A stretch of 64,000 bases of DNA from Megamerina dolium (lineage: Eukaryota; Arthropoda; Insecta; Diptera; Megamerinidae), in assembly GCA_963854835.1 (NCBI GenBank), contig OY978527.1, positions 28,103,529-28,167,528 of the forward strand. Reading direction: 5' to 3'. Shown here one piece after another: positions 9,742 to 20,050 of this stretch; position 1 is the first letter of the stretch, and each line of letters starts with the position of its first letter. The notes under the pieces were generated by a model that made no database searches, was not told where the DNA came from, and saw nothing but the letters and a program-made list of their open reading frames with translations. The translations under genes and the position numbers were made by a program.

Positions 9742-12700
9742 ATCATTCACATTTCACAACTACAGCGTGTGCCAAACAGCTTGACTATTGATGGAAAATT
9801 GGACAATATGGAATTCATGTTAACTCTGGACACTGGTGCATCACATTCTATAATCAAGAGCGATTTGGTAAAGAGGTTGGAGCCTTTAATGGGAATAAAA
9901 TTGCGTACAGCAACGGGTGAGGATGCACAAATTCTGGGCAAGATAAAGAAACGAGTATCTATTGGAAATTGCACATGGGAACATGAATTCATTGTGGCCG
10001 ACATCATCGATGACGTAATAATTGGTGTTGATTTTATGATTGGCAACGGATTTACGTTAGATTTAAATCAACGGATACTGCGCTATGCAAATGTCGAACT
10101 ACCATTGAACATCGGTTACAAGCGTAGTGGGAACATCAAACGAGTACTGGCATGTCAACGCCAAGAGGTTCCAGCAAAATCAGAAGCGGTGATATGGGCA
10201 CAGATTAATGTGGATGATGGGACAGGCAAGTTGTGGCTGGTGGAAGCAGATAAAGAAATAACGAATAAAAACATCATACTTGGTAGGACGTTAGTAGAAC
10301 CTAAAGAAAATGGAATAGTACCTGTGCGAATTTTAAATCCAACTAATACATCTACAGTTGTGAAGAAAGGAATGGTGATTGGTCATTGCCAGGAAGTTAC
10401 TGCCATAGTAGACTGCGAAAAGGGTTCGTCGATAAAAAGTGGAAGATCAGGAACTGTCAGAGTGGAAATAAAAGCACAGATGGAAGAATGGGCAGGCGTG
10501 CTTACCAACCAGCAAAAAGAAAAGGCTTTACAACTATTGGAGAAGTACAGTTCAATCTTTTCTTCAAATGGAAAAACTGGAGGACGAACAACCATCGTGA
10601 AGCATCACATTGACACCGGTGATTCTAGACCAATTCGTCAAACACCACGACGAGTTCCATTGGCCAAAAGAGACGAAGCCATTAAGCTGATTTCCGATAT
10701 GCAGAAACAAGGTGTTATTGAACCATCAGCGAGTCCATGGAGTTCACCAGTTGTGCTGGTAAAGAAGAAGGATGGAAGTACTCGATTCTGTGTGGATTAC
10801 AGAAAGCTAAATGATATTACGAAAAAAGACAGCTATCCACTGCCAAGAATCGATGACACTCTGGACACACTATCTGGTGCGAAGTGGTTCTCAACTCTTG
10901 ATTTGCAAAGTGGCTACTGGCAAGTGGAACTTGGTAAGGAAGACAAAGAGAAAACAGCTTTCAGTATTGGCGATGGTCTATGGCAATTTACAGTTATGCC
11001 ATTTGGCTTATGCAATGCGCCAGCTACTTTTGAACGTTTGATGGAGCGTGTACTCAGAGGACTACACTGGAAAACGTGCTTGGTGTACCTCGATGACATT
11101 ATTGTGATGGGAAAAGATTTTAACGACCACGTGGAAAAGTTGAAAGAAGTATTTGAGCGTATACAATCAGCAGGGCTTAAACTGAATATGAAAAAGTGTT
11201 CACTCTTCAGGCGAGAAGTTAAATATCTTGGTCATAAAGTAACAACAGAAGGGGTACATACCGACGAGGAGAAAGTAGCAGCAGTTCAAGAATGGCCTAT
11301 TCCGTCGAATCTTCACGAGCTAAGGAGCTTCCTAGGCTTATGCACCTACTATAGACGATTTGTTCCTGGATTTGCAAACATCGCCAGCAGTCTGCATGAG
11401 TTGACAAGAAAGAACAAACCATTTGTGTGGGGCGAGGACCAACAGAAAGCATTCGAACAGCTGAAAGAAAAACTCTGTTCAGCACCAATATTAGCGTATC
11501 CAGTACCTGGTCAAAAGTTTGTGTTGGACACAGATGCGAGTGGCTATGGAATAGGTGGTGTGCTCTCTCAGATCATAGATGGGCAAGAAAAAGTAATAGC
11601 ATACTACAGTAAAATCCTGTCGAAGCCAGAAAGAAATTACTGTGTCACATGAAGAGAGTTGCTCGCAATACTGGAATGTGTAAAGTATTTCCATAAATAC
11701 TTGTACGGTCAGTCATTTCATCTACGAACTGACCACTCAGCGCTAAGGTGGTTATTGCAATTTAAAAACCCAGAAGGACAATTGGCGCGCTGGATTGAAA
11801 GGCTGCAGAGTTATGATTTTACCATCGAACATCGTAAAGGAGGACATCACGGCAACGCGGATGCTCTATCTCGTCGTCCTTGCAAAATGGAATGTAAACA
11901 TTGTTCTCGAGTGGAAAGCAAGGAGCACATTGTTAACCTACGACTTATGAATGTATTATCGGACGAGTCATGGACCACCGAACGAGTTCAAGAAGATCAA
12001 CGGAACGACCCAGATCTCGTAAAGATTATGGAATACAAGGAGCTGGGCATACGACCAGATTGGCAAGAAATGGCTAATGAGAGTCCAATAGCAAAGGCAT
12101 ACTGGGCGCAGTGGCAAAGCCTGCACTTACGAGACGGATGTTTATTCCGAGCATGGGAAAGTGAGGATGGAAAAATCACTAATGATCTTCTAGTGGTACC
12201 CAAGGCGAGAATAAATGAAGTGATAGCTGAGTATCACAATGCCTCCAGTGGAGGGCATTTGGGAATCACCAAAACCGTCGAGAAAATAAAGAAACGATTT
12301 TATTGGGTTGGATGTCATGACCATGTCGCTGATTGGATTCGGAAGTGTAAGCAATGTGCAATGGCCAAAGGTCCCACTAAGAAAAGTCGAGGTAAGATGC
12401 ACCAATACACCGTGGGTGCTCCATTTGAGCGAATTTCTATGGACATAGCTGGACCATTTCCAATAAGCAACGCAGGAAACAAGTATGTTCTGGTGGTTAT
12501 AGATTACTTCAGTAAATGGCCTGAAGTATACCCCATTCCAAATCAGGAAGCTAGTACAGTTGCGGATGTATTCGTCAACCAATGGATTACTCGTTTTGGT
12601 GTACCGATGGAGTTACACTCAGACCAAGGTCGAAATTTCGAATCAGTTGTATTCCAAGAGATATGCCGTATGCTGGGTATATACAAAACTCGTACAACAC

Positions 12701-13275
12701 CTTTGCATCCACAATCTGATGGCATGGTAGAACGATTTAACCGTACCTTGGAGGAATATTTGAGAAAAGTCGTAGATAAATACCAAAGAGACTGGGATGT
12801 ACATATACCAATGTTCCTCATAGCATATCGATGCGCACAACATGATACGACGGCTACTACACCGGCAATGGCAGTTTTTGGAAACGAGTTAAGACTGCCA
12901 GCTGATTTAAAATTTGGAGTCGTAACACCAACGAGATCAACCGAAGGTAATTATACTAGCGAAAAGCGGGAACAGTTGGATGAAGTACATCGGTTCATCA
13001 GAGAGCGGTCGCAGATGATAAGCGATAAGATGAAGGCCAGGTATGACTTGAAAGCAAATTCAAAAGGGTTCTATGAAGGAGAGCTTTTAATGCTTCATAA
13101 TCCACAACGAAAGAAAGGCCTGTCTCCTAAACTACAGACTCATTGGGAAGGACCATATGAGATTATAGCAAAGATAAATGACGTAGTGTATCGCATTCAA
13201 CGTGCCTGGAATAAAAGAGCAAAGTTTAAAGTAGTGCACTTGGAGCGACTTGCGCCATATCGAGGGGAAGTATAA
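9688..13275 (+). pseudogene. pol: Pol of copy 1 (protease-RT-RNase H-integrase), one premature stop
   Basis: Lies in the -1 frame relative to gag with no good ATG at its start, consistent with expression by frameshift. Motifs in order: aspartic protease LDTGASHS (DTG 9828-9836), RT with YLDD at 11086-11097, RNase H DTDASG near 11530 and RTDHSALRW near 11730, integrase HH-CC zinc region near 12235-12360, and a DD35E core (last D in HSDQG, E in VERFNRT). A GPY/F-like HWEGPYEI motif lies near 13140-13155. The frame is closed by TGA at 11650-11652 inside RNase H, where copy 2 has CGA, and reopens to the natural stop 13273-13275. Full product would be about 1,195 residues; this copy should be unable to make active integrase unless read through. 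Confidence 0.93.
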
Positions 13276-13300
13276 AAACTTGTTCGGGACGAACAAGGTT

Positions 13301-13751
13301 AAGAGGAGGGCAGTGTAACGAGTATCGATAGTTGATTACTCATCACTATTGTGACTGACTCTATTGGCAGCATCGAAACGAATGTCAACAAAAAGAAATA
13401 AGCGATAACCAGAACAAGCCAACGAGAAAGGAAGAGAAGAATCTCGATAAAGGAAGATTCTGGGGTGTTGCCAACAGAGTATAAATAGAGCCAGTGTTGA
13501 GTATTGACAATCAATCTAATTCCGAACGTGATTGCGAAAACATTGATACAGAGGCAAAAGTTGCAAGTACATTTAAGTGTTATAGTAAATAGTTGATTGT
13601 AAACAGAGTTGATTGTAAATAGAGATTATTAAATAAATTGTTGCTGTATATAGTTGTATAAAATAAGTGTTGCAGTTATTATTAACAGAATCCAGTGATC
13701 GAACAAGGTAATTCAAATAGAATTAAACGTTCACAGAATAAAAACGTAACA
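13301..13751 (+). repeat. Polypurine tract and 3' LTR of copy 1
   Basis: The purine tract AAGAGGAGGGCAG (13301-13313) is followed by the 438-bp LTR 13314-13751. The LTR carries DRE TATCGATA at 13323-13330 and a TATAAATA box near 13481. Confidence 0.93.
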
Positions 13752-13758
13752 ATAATAT

Positions 13759-14196
13759 TGTAACGAGTATCGATAGTTGATTACTCATCACTATTGTGAC
13801 TGACTCTGTTGGCAGCATCGAAACGAATGTCAACAAAAAGAAATAAGCGATAACCAGAACAAGCCAACGAGAAAGGAAGAGAAGAATCTCGATAAAGGAA
13901 GATTCTGGGGTGTTGCCAACAGAGTATAAATAGAGCCAGTGTTGAGAATTGACAATCAATCTACTTCCGAACGTGATTGCGAAAACATTGATACAGAGGC
14001 AAAAGTTGCAAGTACATTTAAGTGTTATAGTAAATAGTTGATTGTAAACAGTGGTGATTGTAAATAGAGATTATTAAATAAATTGTTGCTGTATATAGTT
14101 GTACAAAATAAGTGTTGCAGTTATCATTAACAGAATCCAGTGATCGAACAAGGTAATTCAAATAGAATTAAACGTTCACAGAATAAAAACGTAACA
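13759..14196 (+). repeat. 5' LTR of copy 2
   Basis: 438 bp, TGTAACG...CGTAACA, DRE octamer at 13768-13775, TATAAATA box near 13925. It shares several variants with the 3' LTR of copy 2 (for example ACTTCCG, CAGTGGTG) that are absent from copy 1. Confidence 0.93.
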
Positions 14197-14225
14197 ATTG
14201 GTGTCAGAAGTGGGATTCTGTAAAG

Positions 14226-15674
14226 ATGGTGAAAATTGACCAACTAAAAGTGGACCAGCTTAAAAAGCTGTTGGTAGAGATGAATCTATCGTCGTCAGGT
14301 GCAAAGGCGGAACTGCTGGTGAGGCTGAGGCAAGCTATGGAGGCTAAGGGAATTAATGTAGAAGAACATGAGTTCTTCGAGGAAGCTGATATACAAGCAG
14401 TTGTGCACGCTGAGGAAGAGAGCAAAATAGATTCGAGTGGTCAACTCATGGAATTCATGAAAACCACGATGCAACAACAGCAACAACAGCTACAAGAAAA
14501 TGCGTCTCGCATTGACTCCAAGTTTCAAGAACATTCGGTACGTCAAGAAAACGCTATGGGAGAATTCCAGAAAACAATTGACTCCAAGCTTCAAGAACAT
14601 CCGGCTGAATTGCGTATGGAAATTCAAGAAGGTTCGTCTCGCCAAGAGGGCGTAATTAGTGATTTGCGTATGGAAATTCAAGAACATTCGGCTCGCCAAG
14701 AACACGTCATCGAAAATCTACAAAAAGGAATTGAACTTAGATTTCAGGAAATTTCCGGAACCATTAATGAAAAGGTCACAGATTTAAAGGAACATGTAGA
14801 TGATTTGGAAGATAAGTTCGAGAAATTACAGCACGATCTCAACCAACTAAAAATAAATGGACCAGCCACATCAGTGATTCGAGATTCAAGTACAATCAAA
14901 TTAAAGCCACCAACATTTGACGGAAGCACGCCATTCCACATCTTCAAGCTTCAATTTGAGACAACCGCTTCGAAGAATCAATGGGATGATAGCGACAAGA
15001 CTGCTGCTTTAATAGTCGCATTAAAAGGTAATGCTTCCGACGTGTTACAGATTATTCCAGAGAAAGATCGTGGTAGCCATCAGTCACTGATGAACACACT
15101 CCAGCGGAAATATGAAAATGAATACAAGAGTCAATTACATCGAGTTGAATTGAGATCGCGAGTGCAACGGAGTAATGAGAGCCTTCAGGAATTCGCTTCC
15201 GATATTGAGCGCTTATGTCATCTAGCGTTCTCCGGTAATTCGGAAGAGTTCGTCGAAAAAATCAAAATAGAGGCTTTCATAGATGGCATACGTGATGGAG
15301 AGACAAAGCGTGCCCCAGTCATGTCACCAAGAAATACTTATGCCGAAACAGTCAGTAGTGCATTGACGTTTGAAGCCGCCAGTTTGATGTGTCGACCAAT
15401 GCCACGGGTACGCCAACTAGAAACAGAAACAGCAGATCTGGTTGAAGCAGTGTGTCAGGCATTCAAATCTGTAGTGCAGCCTGAAGGAAGAACAACAGGT
15501 CGACGCGAAAACAAATTTAATGGTAAGTGCTTTATTTGCGACAAACCAGGACACATGGCGCGTGACTGCCGTCTACGACGAAAGCGATCAAGATCGAATT
15601 CTCCAGGAAGACAAAAGAAGGAGAATAAGGTGGATAGCGATCGCTCCACTAACACAAATCCATCGTTAAACTAG
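14226..15674 (+). CDS. gag: Gag of copy 2
   Basis: An intact 482-residue reading frame with the same N-terminal SAP-like domain, Gln run, coiled coil, capsid-like region and single CCHC knuckle as copy 1. The coiled coil differs in repeat content: a KLQEHSAELR unit is missing at the start, and an extra SSRQEGVISDLRMEIQ-type stretch is present later. The repeats therefore expand and contract by whole units while total length is almost unchanged. Confidence 0.93.
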   Translation: MVKIDQLKVDQLKKLLVEMNLSSSGAKAELLVRLRQAMEAKGINVEEHEFFEEADIQAVVHAEEESKIDSSGQLMEFMKTTMQQQQQQLQENASRIDSKFQEHSVRQENAMGEFQKTIDSKLQEHPAELRMEIQEGSSRQEGVISDLRMEIQEHSARQEHVIENLQKGIELRFQEISGTINEKVTDLKEHVDDLEDKFEKLQHDLNQLKINGPATSVIRDSSTIKLKPPTFDGSTPFHIFKLQFETTASKNQWDDSDKTAALIVALKGNASDVLQIIPEKDRGSHQSLMNTLQRKYENEYKSQLHRVELRSRVQRSNESLQEFASDIERLCHLAFSGNSEEFVEKIKIEAFIDGIRDGETKRAPVMSPRNTYAETVSSALTFEAASLMCRPMPRVRQLETETADLVEAVCQAFKSVVQPEGRTTGRRENKFNGKCFICDKPGHMARDCRLRRKRSRSNSPGRQKKENKVDSDRSTNTNPSLN

Positions 15675-15724
15675 ATCGAGTCAGTTCAGCGGGGCGTGAA
15701 CTGACTCCAACAGTGGGTTGCCCC
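15665..15724 (+). promoter_or_regulatory. Predicted -1 frameshift signal, copy 2
   Basis: Identical to copy 1: GTTAAAC 15665-15671, TAG, stem 15678-15688 with 15697-15707, second stem partner TGCCCC 15719-15724. Confidence 0.8.
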
Positions 15725-18700
15725 ATCATTCACATTTCACAACTACAGCGTGTGCCAAGCAGCCTGACTATTGATGGAAAATTGGACAATATGGAATTCA
15801 TGTTAACTCTGGACACTGGTGCATCACATTCTATAATCAAGAGCGATTTGGTAAAGAGGTTTGAGCCTTTAATGGGTATAAAATTGCGTACAGCAACGGG
15901 TGAGGCACAAATTCTGGGCAAGATAAAGAAACGAGTATCTATTGGAAATTGCACATGGGAACATGAATTCATTGTGGCCGACATCATCGATGACGTAATA
16001 ATTGGTGTTGATTTTATGATTGGCAACGGATTTACGTTAGATTTAAATCAACGGATACTGCGCTATGCAAATGTCGAACTACCATTGAACATCGGTTACA
16101 AGCGTAGTGGGAACATCAAACGAGCACTGGCATGTCAACGCCAAGAGGTTCCAGCAAAATCAGAAGCGGTGATTTGGGCACAGATGAATGTGGATGATGG
16201 GACAGGCAAGTTGTGGTTAGTAGAAGCAGATAAAGAAATACAAAATAAAAACATCATACTTGGTAGGACGTTAGTGGAACCTAAAGAAAATGGAATAGTA
16301 CCTGTGCGAATATTAAATCCAACTAATACATCTACAGTTGTGAAGAAAGGAATGGTGATTGGTCATTGCCAGGAAGTTACTGCCATAGTAGACTGCGAAA
16401 AGGGTTCGTCGATAAAAAGTGGAAGATCAGGAACTGTCAGAGCGGAAATAAAAGCACAGATGGAAGAATGGGCAGGTGTGCTTACCAACCAGCAAAAAGA
16501 AAAGGCTTTACAGCTATTGGAGAAGTACAGTTCAATCTTTTCTTCAAATGGAAAAACTGGAGGACGAACAACCATCGTGAAGCATCACATTGACACCGGT
16601 GATTCTAGACCAATTCGTCAAACACCACGACGAGTTCCATTGGCCAAAAGAGACGAAGCCATTAAGCTGATTTCCGATATGCAGAAACAAGGTGTTATTG
16701 AACCATCAGCGAGTCCATGGAGTTCACCAGTTGTGCTGGTAAAGAAGAAGGATGGAAGTACTCGATTCTGTGTGGATTACAGAAAGCTAAATGATATTAC
16801 GAAAAAAGGCAGCTATCCACTGCCAAGAATCGATGACACTCTGGACACACTATCTGGTGCGAAGTGGTTCTCAACTCTTGATTTGCAAAGTGGCTACTGG
16901 CAAGTGGAACTTGGTAAGGAAGACAAAGAGAAAACAGCTTTCAGTATTGGCGATGGTCTATGGCAATTTACAGTTATGCCATTTGGTTTATGCAATGCGC
17001 CAGCTACTTTCGAACGTTTGATGGAGCGTGTACTCAGAGGACTACACTGGAAAACGTGCTTGGTGTACCTCGATGACATTATTGTGATGGGAAAAGATTT
17101 TAACGACCACCTGGAAAAGTTGAAAGAAGTATTTGAGCGTATACAATCAGCAGGGCTTAAACTGAATATGAAAAAGTGTTCACTCTTCAGGCGAGAAGTT
17201 AAATATCTTGGTCATAAAGTAACAACAGACGGGGTACATACCGACGAGGAGAAAGTAGCAGCAGTACAAGAATGGCCTATTCCATCGAATCTTCACGAGT
17301 TAAGAAGCTTCCTAGGCTTATGTACCTACTATAGACGATTTGTTCCTGGATTTGCAAACATCGCCAGCAGTCTGCATGAGTTAACAAGAAAGAACAAACC
17401 ATTTGTATGGGGCTAAGACCAACAGAAATCATTCGAACAACTGAAAGAAAAACTCTGTTCAGCACCAGTATTAGCGTATCCAGTACCTGGTCAAAAGTTT
17501 GTGTTGGACACAGATGCGAGTGGCTATGGAATAGGTGGTGTGCTCTCTCAGATCATAGATGGGCAAGAAAAAGTAATAGCATACTACAGTAAAATCCTGT
17601 CGAAGCCAGAAAGAAATTACTGTGTCACACGAAGAGAGTTGCTCGCAATACTGGAATGTGTAAAGTATTTCCATAAATACTTGTACGGTCAGTCATTTCA
17701 TCTACGAACTGACCACTCAGCGCTAAGGTGGTTATTGCAATTTAAAAACCCAGAAGGACAATTGGCGCGCTGGATTGAAAGGCTGCAGAGTTATGATTTT
17801 ACCATCGAACATCGTAAAGGAGGACATCACGGCAACGCGGATGCTCTATCTCGTCGTCCTTGCAAAATGGAATGTAAACATTGTTCTCGAGTGGAAAGCA
17901 AGGAGCACATTGTTAACCTACGACTTATGAATGTATTATCGGACGAGTCATGGACCACCGAACGAGTTCAAGAAGATCAACGGAACGACCCAGATCTCTC
18001 AAAGATCATGAAATACAAGGAGCAGGGCATACGTCCAGATTGGCAAGAAATGGCTAATGAGAGTCCAATAGCAAAGGCATATTGGGCGCAGTGGCAAAGC
18101 CTGCACTTATGAGACGGATGTTTATTCCGAACATGGAAAAGTGAAGATGGAAAAATCACTTATGATCTGCTAGTGGTACCCAAGGCAAGAATAAATGAAG
18201 TGATAGCTGAGTATCACAATGCCTCCAGTGGAGGGCATTTGGGAATCACCAAAACCGTCGAGAAAATAAAGAAACGATTTTATTGGGTTGGATGTCATGA
18301 CCATGACGCTGATTGGATTCGGAAGTGTAAGCAATGTGCAATGGCCAAAGGTCCCACTAAGAAAAGTCGAGGTAAGATGCACCAATACACCGTGGGTGCT
18401 CCATTCGAGCGAATTGCTATGGACATAGCTGGACCATTTCCAATAAGCAACGCAGGAAACAAGTATGTTCTGGTGGTTATAGATTACTTCAGTAAATGGC
18501 CTGAAGTATACCCCATTCCAAATCAAGAAGCTAGTACCGTTGCGGATGTATTCGTCAACCAATGGATTACTCGTTTTGGTGTACCGATGGAATTACACTC
18601 AGACCAAGGTCGAAATTTCGAATCAGCTGTATTCCAAGAGATATGCCGTATGCTGGGTATATACAAAACTCGTACAACACCTTTGCATCCACAATCTGAT

Positions 18701-19255
18701 GGCATGGTAGAACGATTTAACCGTACCTTGGAGGAATATTTGAGAAAAGTCGTAGATAAATACCAAAGAGACTGGGATGTACATATACCAATGTTCCTCA
18801 TGGCATATCGATGCGCACAACATGATACGACGGCTACTACACCGGCAATGGCAGTTTTTGGAAACGAGTTAAGACTGCCAGCTGATTTAAAATTTGGAGT
18901 CGTAACACCAACGAGATCAACCGAAGGTAATTATACTAGCGAAAAGCGGGAACAGTTGGATGAAGTACATCGGTTCATCAGAGAGCGGTCGCAGATGATA
19001 AGCGATAAGATGAAGGCCAGGTATGACTTGAAAGCAAATTCAAAAGGGTTCTATGAAGGAGAGCTTGTAATGCTTCATAATCCACAACGAAAGAAAGGCC
19101 TGTCTCCTAAACTACAGACTCATTGGGAAGGACCATATGAGATTATAGCAAAGATAAATGACGTAGTGTATCGCATTCAACGTGCCTGGAATAAAAGAGC
19201 AAAGTTTAAAGTAGTGCACTTGGAGCGACTTGCGCCATATCGAGGGGAAGTATAA
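15671..19255 (+). pseudogene. pol: Pol of copy 2, two premature stops
   Basis: Same domain order as copy 1. It is closed by TAA at 17414-17416 (between RT and RNase H, where copies 1 and 3 have GAG and GAA) and by TGA at 18110-18112 (before the integrase zinc region, where copy 1 has CGA). At copy 1's defect this copy has the sense codon CGA. Protease and RT are intact upstream, and the integrase is open from the second stop to the natural terminator. One codon is missing in the protease region relative to copy 1 (TGEAQ against TGEDAQ). Confidence 0.93.
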
Positions 19256-19280
19256 AAACTTGTTCGGGACGAACAAGGTT

Positions 19281-19731
19281 AAGAGGAGGGCAGTGTAACG
19301 AGTATCGATAGTTGATTACTCATCACTATTGTGACTGACTCTATTGGCAGCATCGAAACGAATGTCAACAAAAAGAAATAAGCGATAACCAGAACAAGCC
19401 AACGAGAAAGGAAGAGAAGAATCTCGATAAAGGAAGATTCTGGGGTGTTGCCAACAGAGTATAAATAGAGCCAGTGTTGAGAATTGACAATCAATCTACT
19501 TCCGAACGTGATTGCGAAAACATTGATACAGAGGCAAAAGTTGCAAGTACATTTAAGTGTTATAGTAAATAGTTGATTGTAAACAGTGGTGATTGTAAAT
19601 AGAGATTATTAAATAAATTGTTGCTGTATATAGTTGTACAAAATAAGTGTTGCAGTTATCATTAACAGAATCCAGTGATCGAACAAGGTAATTCAAATAG
19701 AATTAAACGTTCACAGAATAAAAACGTAACA
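19281..19731 (+). repeat. Polypurine tract and 3' LTR of copy 2
   Basis: AAGAGGAGGGCAG at 19281-19293, LTR 19294-19731, DRE octamer at 19303-19310. Only 4 bp separate it from the inverted copy 3. Confidence 0.93.
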
Positions 19732-19735
19732 ATAT

Positions 19736-20050
19736 TGTTACGTTTTTATTCTGTGAGCGTTTAATTCTATTTGAATTACCTTGTTCGATCACTGGATTCT
19801 GTTAATAACTGCAAAACTTATTTTATACAACTATATACAGCAACAATTTATTTAATAAACTCTATTTACAATCAACTCTGTTTATAATCAACTATTTACA
19901 ATAACACTTTAATGTACTAGCAACATTTGCCTCTGTATAGATGTTTGCGCAGTCACGTTCGGAATTCGATTGATTGTCACTTCTCAACACTGGCTCTATT
20001 TATACTCTGTTGGCAACACCCCAGATCTTCCTTTATCATATCATATCGTC
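19736..20050 (-). repeat. Truncated 3' LTR of copy 3
   Basis: Retains the R/U5 side (TGTTACG start on +) through the TATA region and the 'ccagatcttcctttatca' stretch. It then passes directly into integrase sequence through a short ATATCATATCGTCATATC-like junction. Confidence 0.85.

Larger units (their letters stand above)
7562..13751 (+). mobile_element. Ty3/gypsy LTR retrotransposon, copy 1
   Basis: Complete element: 5' LTR 7562-8204, primer site, gag, pol, purine tract, 3' LTR 13314-13751. It is flanked by a 4-bp duplication ATAA (7558-7561 and 13752-13755). Both LTRs are TG...CA bounded. Without a 205-bp MITE insertion (element plus duplication) the 5' LTR is 438 bp, equal to the 3' LTR, and I find a single difference between them (near 7918), implying a recent insertion. 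Domain order protease-RT-RNase H-integrase with a GPY/F-like tail and no chromodomain or env frame places it in Ty3/gypsy. Pol carries one premature stop. Confidence 0.95.
13759..19731 (+). mobile_element. Ty3/gypsy LTR retrotransposon, copy 2
   Basis: Same family and orientation as copy 1, separated from it by 7 bp. LTRs are 13759-14196 and 19294-19731 (438 bp each), with one difference seen between them (near 13808, CTGTTGG against CTATTGG). It is flanked by its own duplication ATAT (13755-13758 and 19732-19735), so it is an independent insertion and not an LTR-sharing tandem. Pol has two nonsense codons. Confidence 0.95.

Noticed and set aside
11650..11652. Programmed stop read-through in pol
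   Set aside because: Copy 2 has CGA here and its stops are elsewhere, so these are ordinary nonsense mutations.
13276..13313. An env gene between pol and the 3' LTR
   Set aside because: Only 38 bp separate the pol stop from the LTR in copies 1 and 2.
7562..19731. Tandem copies produced by LTR-LTR recombination
   Set aside because: Recombination would leave a shared LTR. Here each copy has two LTRs and its own target duplication, with 7 bp between copies.
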